Positions 11,188 to 19,671 of a stretch of DNA of 64,000 bases are shown here, one piece after another. Within the stretch, counting starts at the first letter, position 1; the number at the start of each line of letters is the position of its first letter. Position numbers and translations under genes: made by a program. Below the pieces are notes generated by a model. That model searched no databases, had not been told where the DNA came from, and saw only the letters and a list, made by a program, of their open reading frames with translations. Location: the NCBI RefSeq assembly GCF_900537995.1, contig NZ_LR027880.1:27501-91500 (forward strand), given 5' to 3'. This DNA is from Roseburia intestinalis L1-82 (lineage in GTDB: Bacteria; Bacillota; Clostridia; Lachnospirales; Lachnospiraceae).

Positions 11188-12309
11188 ATGGCTACACCAA
11201 TCATTGACCACAATCTGCTGACGCTGGACTACTGGCAGGACAGTGTGACCTACGAGGGCAAAACCGTACCCGGCGGCACCATTGGCTGTGAAGCTCTGAA
11301 CATCCCGGATACGCTGAGGGAAAAGCTGGCACAGGCAAGTATTCCCTTGCAGAAGATCGTCGCGGCAATCAAAGAGAACAATCTGACTGCCGAGTTGCTT
11401 CGTCCTGCCAAGGGCAGTGTTCTGCATATGATACAGCTTGCGAAGGATACACCGCCGTTTTCCCGTGCCGACGCTGCTTATTACAACGGGCGTGTGGAGC
11501 ATATCTTCTCGGAGGAAGGGATTCAGAATACCCTTGCCTATGTGCAGGCTGCCGCCGTGGTTGGGCTGCTGGCCACCTTCAACGAACAGTTCAGGCAGGG
11601 CGTTGGCATAACGAAGATCATCACCCTTGCGGAGGAACTCCCCGCCACCATTCTCAACTACAAAAGTGGTATGACGGCGTTTGCAGACGAGCTGCATAAG
11701 GGGAAACGGACTCCGGACGGCTATGCGCAGGTGTTTGGCAGGATATTCTCCGGACAGCCGAAGCTGTCGCTGGATGACAAGTCATGGCAGGCATTTTCCA
11801 ACACAACAATTCAATATGTATCTTCCGTCCGCTCCGCGCAAGACGCGCCGCAGCTCATGCGCCGGATGCACTATATGTCTTTTGTGTCTATGTTCCGCTC
11901 CGATCTGTACGAGGGTCTATGCGTCGGACACGCGCCGAGAAAATGCGCCGTCTGCGGGAAATGGTTCCTGACTACCGACGCAAGATATGCCAAGTACTGT
12001 GACGGTCTGGCTCCCGGAGACAAACGCGGGCGCACCTGCCGTCAAGTCGGGAATCTTCGTGGACGGGAGCAGCGGGAGCTTGCCGCCGACCATCCTATCA
12101 AGAAAATCTATACAAAGCGGTTTAACACGATCACGCAGTATCTTGGCCGCGGTACGCTGGACGAGCAGACCGCCGCCGCAATGAAAGCACTGGCAAAAAG
12201 CAAGCTGGAAAAGGCCCTGCAAGACAGTGGCTATGCGCAGGGCGGCTATGCCGCCGAGATGGAGCAGGCGGCTCTGCTGGCGGAAGTGAAAGAAACGATA
12301 GAGCGGTAA
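11188..12309 (+). CDS. DUF6076-type protein of mobile elements
   Basis: A 373-residue soluble protein. The N-terminal 220 residues are mostly helical. The middle carries a treble-clef or zinc-ribbon-like site CAVCGKWFLTTDARYAKYCDG with a further Cys in GRTCRQVG, and the rest is a basic helical tail ending in KETIER. It resembles proteins labelled DUF6076 in Firmicute integrative elements; the function is unknown. GGAG lies 9 nt ahead of the ATG. It is transcribed away from the primase operon, and its stop is 30 nt before the sigma-like gene. Confidence 0.65.
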   Translation: MATPIIDHNLLTLDYWQDSVTYEGKTVPGGTIGCEALNIPDTLREKLAQASIPLQKIVAAIKENNLTAELLRPAKGSVLHMIQLAKDTPPFSRADAAYYNGRVEHIFSEEGIQNTLAYVQAAAVVGLLATFNEQFRQGVGITKIITLAEELPATILNYKSGMTAFADELHKGKRTPDGYAQVFGRIFSGQPKLSLDDKSWQAFSNTTIQYVSSVRSAQDAPQLMRRMHYMSFVSMFRSDLYEGLCVGHAPRKCAVCGKWFLTTDARYAKYCDGLAPGDKRGRTCRQVGNLRGREQRELAADHPIKKIYTKRFNTITQYLGRGTLDEQTAAAMKALAKSKLEKALQDSGYAQGGYAAEMEQAALLAEVKETIER

Positions 12310-12339
12310 TGGAACGCCATAGCGGTGGGAGGTGCAGAC

Positions 12340-13229
12340 ATGGAGGATAACCGTGACAAACTGATACCGGCACAGCTTGCGGGCTACACATGGGAGCTGT
12401 CCGGAAAAGAGATTTATCCTACTTTTCCTTCTTCCTGCACCACTTTGAAAAGCAGCTGAATGGCGTGATCTACCGTTTTCTTACCCGCAACGGATATGAC
12501 CGCTATGACCCGGCGCGGTTTCTGGACTACAAGCTGGAAGTTTTGCAAATGCTGCTATACTGTCTGCCAAAGTTCGACCCGGAGCAGAAAACGGAGTTTT
12601 TGAAATATGCGAAGCACTATATCCGGGACGGACTGCTGTTCTGCCGCATGATAGGCGAAGCCGGTTCCTTTGCCAGTCTTGCAGAGTACCGACGTGTACG
12701 CCAGATCGGCGCAATCTATAACAATTCGGGTAAGAGACGCGCGGAGGTAGTTTCCGCGTTTGCCGCTCAAAGCGGGTACAAGGACGATAGCGTATCCGCA
12801 GATGAGCTGCTGACCATTGCCCAGCGCAACCGCAGCATTGTTTCCCTCTACCGCACGGAGCAGGACGAGGACGGCGAAGAAACCGGCGAGGATGTGACGC
12901 GCGACGATAGCTGGAACTACGCCGAAATCCTATGGAACGGAATACAGGCAAAGGCGGTCACGGCAGCGTTTGAGCAGCTTTCCTACAAAGAGCAATGGTA
13001 TCTGGAAAAGCGGAACGCCATCTGCATGACCTGCGGGCGCGTCAGCCCCTTGTCCACGCAGTCCACCTTTGAAGATTTAGCGGTGGATTTTGAAGGAACG
13101 ACAGCCAGCGGTGCGGAGCGATTCTATCGGCGCACACTGGATAAGCTGCGGCTGAAGCTGCTGGAAAGCGGTGTGATCCATACCGTGACGCTGAAACAGA
13201 CCGAGCGCCGCAAAAGGAACAAAAAATAG
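12340..13229 (+). pseudogene. Sigma-factor-like gene of the mobile element, frameshifted near the start
   Basis: The true start is ATG at 12340 (GGGAGGTG 6 nt upstream), giving MEDNRDKLIPAQLAGYTWELSGKE before the frame shifts and stops at 12459. Homologous sequence resumes in the next frame (LSYFSFFLHHFEKQLNGVIYRFL...) to 13229. One missing base near 12411 (GAGATTTATCC where GAGTATTTATCC would be expected) explains it. The C-terminal part (LSYKEQWYLEKRNAICMTCGRVSP...FYRRTLDKLRLKLLESG) resembles a region-4 helix-turn-helix. Translation could restart at 12390. Its 3' third recurs at 18637. Confidence 0.6.
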
Positions 13230-13768
13230 CCGCCGCTGTCTACCTGTATCAGGCGGACAGCGACGGCGAATGGGGCGAAATTCGGTTCGATTTTGAAAAC
13301 GGCACAGCGGAGGTCGTAAAGCTGGCGGATTGGGATACGATGAAGTCCAACGTTTTCGCAAAAACGGCGCTCCGGTTTGTTCAGAGCTTACCGGAAGCAA
13401 GACTGCTGAAAGATGCCGTTGTGCCGTTTGAGATGGGGATTTCGGAAAAACCAGCTCTTCCGACGAGCACGGCAAAAGCAACGAAGATCAATCCCGCACA
13501 CACAATTTCTCTGCGGCAGACGGAGTGTCGGAAAACAGGTGAAACGATTACCGCCGCTGTCTACGAATATTTGGTGGACAACGACGGCGAATGGGGCGAG
13601 CTGCGGTTTGACTTTGAGAACGGCACAGCCGAGATAGTAAAACTGGCAGATTGGGACACAGTGAAATCTAACGTCTTTGCAAAAATGGCGATCCGGTACA
13701 TACAGGGATTACCGGAAGCGAGACTGCTGAAATCTGTGGTCGTGCCGTTTTGGAAAGGCAGGGCATAA
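13205..13768 (+). CDS. Tandemly duplicated small-domain protein, start codon uncertain
   Basis: The frame encodes two copies of one ~70-residue unit: AAVYLYQADSDGEWGEIRFDFENGTAEVVKLADWDTMKSNVF... (about 13229-13440) and AAVYEYLVDNDGEWGELRFDFENGTAEIVKLADWDTVKSNVF... (about 13550-13755), joined by a Thr/Lys-rich linker. A third copy at 18822 begins with ATG CCG CAA; here the equivalent codon is GCG (13205), so the ancestral start is lost. The first ATG (13340) would cut off half of unit 1 and has no ribosome site. It overlaps the end of the sigma-like gene by 25 nt. Family unknown. Confidence 0.5.
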   Translation, partial: APQKEQKIAAAVYLYQADSDGEWGEIRFDFENGTAEVVKLADWDTMKSNVFAKTALRFVQSLPEARLLKDAVVPFEMGISEKPALPTSTAKATKINPAHTISLRQTECRKTGETITAAVYEYLVDNDGEWGELRFDFENGTAEIVKLADWDTVKSNVFAKMAIRYIQGLPEARLLKSVVVPFWKGRA

Positions 13769-15085
13769 TTACCCGCAGAGCATGACCTTTACACAGAACA
13801 GGCCGTCCTGATAGGTAACCGTACTCACCCCGCCGGATTTTTCTGCGATGTGACGGACAGACTGAAGTCCGACGCCGTCTCCTTTTCGCTTGGAGGACTG
13901 GAATATGCCACCTTTTTCGCGGATGACTCCGTCATAGGTGTTTTCAACCTGAATCAGGGCCAGACTGTTTCCATGCAGATAGGCGGTCAGCTCGATTCTG
14001 CGTCTGGCAGGTGCAGTACGCAGGCTGGCTTCCAGCGCATTTTCCAGCAGATTAGAGAGAACCAGACACAGATTGATTTCGTCTACAGGAAGACATTCCG
14101 GCAGATCGAGCTGCACGGAAAATGGGATCTGCTCCCGCTTCGCAAGTGCGCAGTAATGCCCGACCACGCCGTCTGCCGCCCGGTTTTCACAGAAATGCAG
14201 CTCCAGACTCGGGATTCTGGAAACTGCGCCGGAAAGATAGGCTTTGATCTTTTCAAGATTCCCTTCTTCTGCAAGGGCGGCGAGCTGACATAGCTGGTGA
14301 CGCAGATCGTGCCGCGCCTGCCGTGCTTCCTCAATGGCAGCTTTCAGGCTTTCGTAGTGCTGCTGCTGCATGGAAAGCAGCTGGTTCTCCTGCTGCAATC
14401 TCACATTCCGGTTGATGCTGATCGCCATCAGAAGAAAGATTGCGTTGAAGAAAAGCATCAAAAACAAAAGTGCGATGCTGATCACAAAATACCCCTGCAA
14501 AACACGTCCGGTATAGAGCGTGTCCGCATACTTGGGGATCATAAACAGATTCAGCGCAATGAACACCAGCGGCAGCACCCAGAACACATACCAGGTCTGC
14601 GCAAAATTTTCGTCCTCGACCATCCTCCGCACGCTGTGCGTCGCAGGATAATAGGCGATGGCGGCAAACAGCCAGCAGATCGCATGATAGCAAATCACGG
14701 CCCGCAGACAGAACCATGGCGCAGCCTGCGCCTGCGGCAAACCGGCCAGCATAGCGGCGTTGATCGCCCGGCAAAGGCTGTTGATACAGGCAAATACCGC
14801 ACAGACGGACAACGCAACCGTTCCGGATTTCCAAAGCGTGATCCGGAGCGTTTTTATGTAGATCACGGCTGCGAGCAAGGTCAGCCCCGCAAGCACCGGC
14901 GCAGTCGGCATACGGCGCGCATAGCACACCATGCCTCCGGCGGCACAAAGCAGCGCAAGCAGCGGGGCAAGCCACAAAACAAGCTTTGACAGCGGCTGCT
15001 TTAAACTGGATTTTACCGGGAAGCAGGCAAGCAGCATGCCGGGAATCACCACGCCGAGTTCCAGAATTGGACGCAGCAGCTCCAT
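13769..15085 (-). CDS. Sensor histidine kinase, AgrC/GHKL type
   Basis: A 438-residue membrane kinase: about six hydrophobic segments in residues 1-205, a coiled coil (NVRLQQENQLLSMQQQHYESLKAAIEEA), then the atypical H-box ARHDLRHQL and the GHKL ATPase domain with N-box LCLVLSNLLENALEAS and G-box GDGVGLQSV. It phosphorylates the LytTR regulator whose gene it overlaps by one base (TAATG). ATG at 15085 is preferred over a longer frame because it gives this coupling and a natural hydrophobic N-terminus. The signal is unknown; no AgrD-like peptide gene was seen nearby. Confidence 0.9.
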   Translation of the reverse strand: MELLRPILELGVVIPGMLLACFPVKSSLKQPLSKLVLWLAPLLALLCAAGGMVCYARRMPTAPVLAGLTLLAAVIYIKTLRITLWKSGTVALSVCAVFACINSLCRAINAAMLAGLPQAQAAPWFCLRAVICYHAICWLFAAIAYYPATHSVRRMVEDENFAQTWYVFWVLPLVFIALNLFMIPKYADTLYTGRVLQGYFVISIALLFLMLFFNAIFLLMAISINRNVRLQQENQLLSMQQQHYESLKAAIEEARQARHDLRHQLCQLAALAEEGNLEKIKAYLSGAVSRIPSLELHFCENRAADGVVGHYCALAKREQIPFSVQLDLPECLPVDEINLCLVLSNLLENALEASLRTAPARRRIELTAYLHGNSLALIQVENTYDGVIREKGGIFQSSKRKGDGVGLQSVRHIAEKSGGVSTVTYQDGLFCVKVMLCG

Positions 15086-15807
15086 TATACCATCCGCCCC
15101 CTTTGAAGCAGGAATTCCATAAGCGCCTGCCGGGCGCTTTTCAGAAGGTCCTGACTGACAAATACGCGGCTTCCGTCCGCCATGCGGAAGGCGGCACCTT
15201 CCAGCTCCTTCGCGTGTTCCAGATTCACGATCACTCCGCGCCCGCACACAAAAAAGCGTGTGTCATCCTTTAGTGGGGCGATGAACGTCTTGAAGGGTTG
15301 GCGTGTGGCAAGCGTCTTTTGAACCGTCGTATGGACGTAGATCAAGTGGGCGAAGTGTTCTGCGTAGACGATGTCCTGATAGCGCAGATGGATCTCGCTT
15401 CCCTCCACCTTTAGCTCCATATATTTGTCCGGCTGCGGTATGCGGGCAAGCAGCTCGTCCGTCAGCGCGTCGATGTCCGCTTCGGTAAAGGGCTTGACCA
15501 GATAGTGCAGCGCCCGTACCTGAAAGCCCTCCAGCGCATGGTCGGTCGAGGTCGTGATAAAAACCAGCAGGCAGTCCGTGTCGGTTTTCCGCAGCTTCTT
15601 TGCCGCCTCCATGCCCGTCATGCCATCCATATAAATATCCAGAAATGCGGCAGTAAAGGGCGCTTTCCTTGCCGCTTCCAGAAATATCTCGCCGCTTTCG
15701 TATTCCAGAATATCCGCCTGTACGTTTCTCCGCTGAAGCTGCCACTCCAGCCGGCCTTTCAGCAGTGTGCGTTCCGCGGCAAGATCATCAACAATCGCAA
15801 TTCTCAT
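15085..15807 (-). CDS. Response regulator, LytTR family
   Basis: 240 residues. The receiver domain has acidic D7/D8, phospho-acceptor D57 (FLDIYMDGMTG) and K105 (YLVKPF). Residues about 130-240 form a LytTR DNA-binding domain (YMELKVEGSEIHLRYQDIVYAE...FFVCGRGVIVNLEHAKELEG). It pairs with the downstream kinase. A TATAAT-like element for it lies at 15843-15848 on the minus strand. It is divergent from the pseudo-receiver/lipoprotein genes, whose promoter has a direct repeat of the kind LytTR proteins bind. Confidence 0.92.
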   Translation of the reverse strand: MRIAIVDDLAAERTLLKGRLEWQLQRRNVQADILEYESGEIFLEAARKAPFTAAFLDIYMDGMTGMEAAKKLRKTDTDCLLVFITTSTDHALEGFQVRALHYLVKPFTEADIDALTDELLARIPQPDKYMELKVEGSEIHLRYQDIVYAEHFAHLIYVHTTVQKTLATRQPFKTFIAPLKDDTRFFVCGRGVIVNLEHAKELEGAAFRMADGSRVFVSQDLLKSARQALMEFLLQRGRMV

Positions 15808-15887
15808 GCAGGGTCCTCTCCTTGTGCTTAAATTCCAAGATAATTATATCACAGCTTGTCGAGGATGACTAAGAACTGCTGTCGGAA

Positions 15888-15951
15888 TTCGTGCCAAAAT
15901 CGACCCTTTCGTGCTACGGCGCTTGAAAAAACCGAATGGCCTTTTTATACT
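15888..15951 (+). promoter_or_regulatory. Promoter with upstream direct repeats (candidate LytTR site)
   Basis: TTGAAA (15923-15928), a 17-nt spacer and TATACT (15946-15951) form a good sigma-A promoter for the pseudo-receiver/lipoprotein unit. Just upstream, TTCGTGC occurs twice (15888-15894 and 15908-15914) with a 20-bp period, ending 8 nt before the -35. Two short direct repeats about two helical turns apart next to a -35 are the usual layout of LytTR-regulator sites. Confidence 0.6.
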
Positions 15952-15997
15952 GAGCGCAAGCAAGATGCTAAATCGGATGAAGGAAGGAGTGAGATCT

Positions 15998-16357
15998 GTG
16001 TATCGTATTGCAGTGTTGGCAGAACAGGAAGCAGAGCGGCAGCGCTACGCCGAGCAAATTACCCGGTTTTGTGAAGCGAAGGGGCTGTTTCCGCAGGTCA
16101 TGCAATATGACGATCAGGAACATTTTTTTGAAATAGCGCAGAAAGCTGATCTAACCAATGCCGTCATTGCACTTTCCGGGGTGGCAGGGTTGAATGCGGC
16201 GGAGCACCTTCGGTCCTTATGCCCCGCATGCCGGATGATATGGTGCAGTGACCTGGATTTCTCTCTTCATGCCTTCCGGCTGCGGGCCGATTATTTCCTG
16301 ATGAAGCCGGTTTCCGAAGAAGCATTCCAGCGAGGACTTAATGCCTGGATTGAATAA
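15998..16357 (+). CDS. Stand-alone pseudo-receiver domain protein
   Basis: About 119 residues with receiver-domain ordering but no output domain. The C-terminal FRLRADYFLMKPVSEEAF carries the conserved Lys (K103), and NAAEHLRSL matches the helix after the phosphorylation loop. The phospho-acceptor Asp is replaced (VIALSGVAGLNAAEHLR, Ala58 in place of Asp), and the N-terminal acidic pair is reduced to AEQE. It cannot be phosphorylated in the normal way. GTG at 15998 is chosen because AAGGAGT lies 7 nt ahead; ATG at 15977 has no ribosome site. It could act as a partner or sink in the neighbouring LytTR circuit (inference). Confidence 0.65.
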   Translation: MYRIAVLAEQEAERQRYAEQITRFCEAKGLFPQVMQYDDQEHFFEIAQKADLTNAVIALSGVAGLNAAEHLRSLCPACRMIWCSDLDFSLHAFRLRADYFLMKPVSEEAFQRGLNAWIE

Positions 16358-16407
16358 ACGGGCATCGAACCAAACCGGGACAATAAGCACAAAAATGGAG
16401 GATATCA

Positions 16408-18471
16408 ATGAAAAGGAAAAAGTTACAATGTTCTGTACCAACCCTTATGCTGGCAGGTGTGTTGTGCCTGACATTGGCAGCCTGCGGTGCGAAGCAGTCT
16501 TCCGACATGCCTGCATCGAATACAGACTCCGCGGTAAGCACTGCCCTGCCGGTAAAGGCCATGAATGCCAAACGTGTTGACGAAAACCCATATATGGCAA
16601 AGAGCGACGCCAACATTCACCACGACGGCTACAATACCGACTCTACGGATGAAGTCCTGCCACTCGGCATCTATCCGGAGATCAATGTTTCCTATGAAAA
16701 AACCAACGCGAACGCTTCGCCTGCCATTTACTTTGACAGCTACGGCCACGCAGTCGTTCCGCTTCTCGGCGGCATCGCCATCCGCGATCTGAACGCGGAG
16801 GAAACCACGACGCTGGGCTATTTCTCCCCAAAGCAGCATGACGGCGGCGGTTACGTCATCCAGAGCTCCTATACGTTCATGGACTCAGAAAACCGCATCG
16901 TCTGCCCAACCAGCAACAATCATGTGCTGATGCTGCGGGCAACCGATGAAGCAGGAAACGTCCTGCCTGAATTTGAAAAGGTACTGGACATTGACATCAA
17001 GGCGGCAGCCGAGGCTGCGCTCGGCAAGGAGCTGACGCAGAATCTTCTGTCCGTGGTCTTTGACTACGATGGAAACCTCTGGTTTGCAACCGGCGGCTTC
17101 CGCATCTACCCGGAGCGTGAGCAGCAGGGTGTGCTGGGCTATATCGCGCGCCCCGCCATCGATGCAATTCTCAATGGCGAGCAGGCTGACCTCTCCGACG
17201 CGGTCTTTGTTTATGAGCTTACCCCCGGCGAGGGCGCGGAAAACGGCATTGCCGCCTCCAAGGACGGAGCGGTCATCCTGACAAACCAGAACTGCTATCT
17301 GCTGCGCGCGAATAACGGCGTTGATGCCGTCTGGTGCACACCGTATGAGAGCGTCGGCGCAAAAGTCAGCGGCGAAGGCGACAAGACCACCGGCGGCGGT
17401 CTTGCCTGGGGCGGCGGCTGCTCTCCGTCGCTGACGCCGGAGCTTGTGATGTTCACCGACAACGCGGACCCCGTCAAGCTGCTGGCGCTCGATATGAAGA
17501 CCGGTGAGATCGTTGCAAGTCTGCCGGTGCTGGATGAGCTGCCCGATGGCTATCAGGTGGCGGTTGAAAACTCTGCCATCGTCTATGACGACAGTGAGGG
17601 CACCGTCAGCACTATCGTGTGCAACTGGTTCGGCGCAGGCAGCGCAGGCCTTGCCGATCCAAACAGTGACTCTTCCATCCAGAGCTACGCCAACATCTAT
17701 GACACAAACTGGCTGACGAAGGGCAACAGCATGATTGCTCCCGGTGTGGAGCGTGTCGATACGGTTAAAACCGATTCCGGCTATGAGATGAAGAGTATCT
17801 GGTCTCGAAATGACCTGAGCGATACATCGATTCTCAAACTTTCCACCGCGACGGGCTATATCTACGGCTATGTGCAGGATCTGGAAAGCGGCATGTGGCA
17901 ATACATCATTCTGGACTTTGAGACCGGCGAGACCATCTTTACGATGGATGTTTCCAACAAGTTTGGCTACAACAATATGGCCATCGGGATGTACGCCGGA
18001 AACAGCGGCAACGCGCTCTACTGCCCGACGGGCTATCTGGAGCTGCTGTGCTTGCAGGACCGCTTCGTCTATCTTCCCGAAATGCCGTACCGCAAGGTCG
18101 ATCTCGATAAGGTCGCGCGGAACGTGCTGTCGCAGGCACAGTTTGAACAGGACGGCGGCGAGGGAGCGGTTGCAAGTTGGCGCAACACCGTGACAGTCGA
18201 AAACGTCCACCCCAACACGACGGTCTCGTTCCGAATGAACAATCTTTCCGGAAGCACTGCCGAGCTGAAGCTCTATGCCTACGGTGCGGACGGAACGTTG
18301 GTGGAGGTCAGCAATGAACTGTGGTCGATCACGGATGAAGCAGGCAGTGCCGTGGATAAGCTTTCTGACGGCACACTGTATGAGCTGCGTGTGAGCGTCG
18401 CAGACGGCGGCGCGTTCGACCTGAGCGAGACGGAAAAGGAAATCAAAATTTCCGTTGTACTTGCAAAGTAA
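16408..18471 (+). CDS. Secreted lipoprotein with predicted beta-propeller fold
   Basis: 687 residues with a lipoprotein signal (LTLAAC, lipidated C26). The mature part has repeated strand motifs typical of propellers or SMP-30-like proteins: GNLWFATGGFRIYP, ASKDGAVILTNQNCYLLRA, PVKLLALDMKTGEIVASLP, TGYIYGYVQDLESGMWQYIILDFETGETIFTM. A C-terminal ~100-residue beta domain follows (NTVTVENVHPNTTVSFRMNNLSGSTAELKLYAYG). I do not recognise a named family or catalytic motif. GGAGG lies 7 nt upstream. It probably shares the promoter at 15923 with the pseudo-receiver. Codon use is GC-rich, like the rest of the block. Confidence 0.75.
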   Translation: MKRKKLQCSVPTLMLAGVLCLTLAACGAKQSSDMPASNTDSAVSTALPVKAMNAKRVDENPYMAKSDANIHHDGYNTDSTDEVLPLGIYPEINVSYEKTNANASPAIYFDSYGHAVVPLLGGIAIRDLNAEETTTLGYFSPKQHDGGGYVIQSSYTFMDSENRIVCPTSNNHVLMLRATDEAGNVLPEFEKVLDIDIKAAAEAALGKELTQNLLSVVFDYDGNLWFATGGFRIYPEREQQGVLGYIARPAIDAILNGEQADLSDAVFVYELTPGEGAENGIAASKDGAVILTNQNCYLLRANNGVDAVWCTPYESVGAKVSGEGDKTTGGGLAWGGGCSPSLTPELVMFTDNADPVKLLALDMKTGEIVASLPVLDELPDGYQVAVENSAIVYDDSEGTVSTIVCNWFGAGSAGLADPNSDSSIQSYANIYDTNWLTKGNSMIAPGVERVDTVKTDSGYEMKSIWSRNDLSDTSILKLSTATGYIYGYVQDLESGMWQYIILDFETGETIFTMDVSNKFGYNNMAIGMYAGNSGNALYCPTGYLELLCLQDRFVYLPEMPYRKVDLDKVARNVLSQAQFEQDGGEGAVASWRNTVTVENVHPNTTVSFRMNNLSGSTAELKLYAYGADGTLVEVSNELWSITDEAGSAVDKLSDGTLYELRVSVADGGAFDLSETEKEIKISVVLAK

Positions 18472-18524
18472 GACTCAAGGAAAGCTGTCAAAAAACTACA
18501 AAATCACCCCCGTTTCTGATTGAT

Positions 18525-18581
18525 ATGCTCCCTTTATGAGGGACAGTGAAATAAAAACACTGTCAATCACGAAGGGAGCAT
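18525..18581. repeat. Nested inverted repeat upstream of a duplicated fragment
   Basis: Outer arms ATGCTCCCTT (18525-18534) and AAGGGAGCAT (18572-18581); inner arms GACAGTG (18542-18548) and CACTGTC (18558-18564) around an A-rich loop. No T-run follows. Four bases after it an ATG (18586) opens MSRRKTSRSEQLSAAKASA, which is cut off by a stop at the join with the duplicated sigma-like fragment. It looks like the leader of a gene truncated by rearrangement. Confidence 0.5.
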
Positions 18582-18636
18582 TGTTCATGTCAAGAAGGAA
18601 AACCAGCAGATCAGAGCAACTGTCGGCGGCGAAAGC

Positions 18637-19048
18637 CTCTGCATGACCTGTGGACGCGTCAGCCCTTTGTCCATGCAGTCTACCTTTGAGGACTTGGCGG
18701 TGGATTTCGAGGGTACAACCGCCAGTGGCGCGAAGCGATTCTACCGGCGTACGCTTGACAAGCTGTGCCTGAAGCTGCTTGAAAGCAGGCTTGTCCATAC
18801 CGTGACGCTGAAGCAGACCGAATGCCGCAAAAGGAACAAAAAATAGCCGCCGCTGTCTACCTATATCAGGTAGACAATGACGGCGAATGGGGAGAGATCA
18901 GATTTGACTTTGCAACCGGCACAGCGGAGATCGTCTGGGGCAGAGTTGGATACGGTAAAGTCCAATGTCTTTGCAAGGACGGCGATTCGGTACATCTATG
19001 GCTTGCCGGAGGTGCGGCTGCTGAAAGAGGCTGTTGTGATGTTTGATT
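18637..19048 (+). pseudogene. Duplicated fragment: 3' end of the sigma-like gene plus the small-domain gene
   Basis: From CTCTGCATGACCTG onward this is a diverged copy of 13030-13440. The first frame (CMTCGRVSPLSMQSTFEDLAVDFEGTTASGAKRFYRRTLDKLCLKLLES) ends at 18846 exactly as the full gene does. Overlapping it, ATG 18822 starts MPQKEQKIAAAVYLYQVDNDGEWGEIRFDF, which is then shifted out of frame near 18935 (an indel where KLADWD is expected). The original frame resumes as KSNVFARTAIRYIYGLPEVRLLKEAVVMFD and ends at 19048. Neither part is likely functional. Confidence 0.75.
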
Positions 19049-19169
19049 AAGCATTGTGATCATAAAAATTTACAATTTTTATTCAAGCAATCGCCTGATT
19101 TATTTTGTGAAGTCTGATATCTTATTATAAGAAACACTGGATAATGCACAGAAATGAGGGGATTGTGTT

Positions 19170-19568
19170 TTGCGGGAAGAAAAGAAAGCCGAAAAGAGAC
19201 AGGAGCTTGTAGGCGTCTGCCTTGACTGCTTTGTCGAAAAGGGGCTGACCCTTGCCACGACAAAGAACCTCTGTAAGGCGGCAAAGCTGCAAAACGGCGG
19301 CATCTACTATTACTTCTCCACCAAAGAGGAAATCGTTCTTGCCTGCGCCGAGGAAGCGATCAGTCGAATTGAAAAAGCCGCGTTTGCCATCGTGCTTGAA
19401 GATATTAGTGACATCAAAAGCATGATGGATCATCTCGGTGAGCTGGCGGATAAAATGTCGCCTACCATGCGCTTTCTGGTCAGCGTATGTGTGTCGCGCG
19501 AATACGGAGAAAAGGTAAAGCCTTCCCTTGTGCGGCTTGCGGAAAGAAAGGGGCGGAATAATCGATAG
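19170..19568 (+). pseudogene. TetR-family regulator, C-terminally truncated
   Basis: The N-terminal TetR helix-turn-helix is clear: residues ~8-55, TTKNLCKAAKLQNGGIYYYFSTKEEIV. The chain ends at 132 residues with an abrupt basic tail (RLAERKGRNNR), whereas the family runs to about 190; most of the ligand-binding and dimer core is absent. The start is TTG at 19170 with GAGGGG ahead. It lies 103 bp upstream of the DUF1254 gene and may once have repressed it. A truncated but DNA-binding product cannot be excluded. Confidence 0.65.
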
Positions 19569-19671
19569 TTTACCATAAAGAGAAAATCACAAACGACTTT
19601 ATAGTCAATCCATACGCACAAACCCTTTCGAGGAGATGACCAAAAACAGAAGAGAATCATAGGAGGACAAC

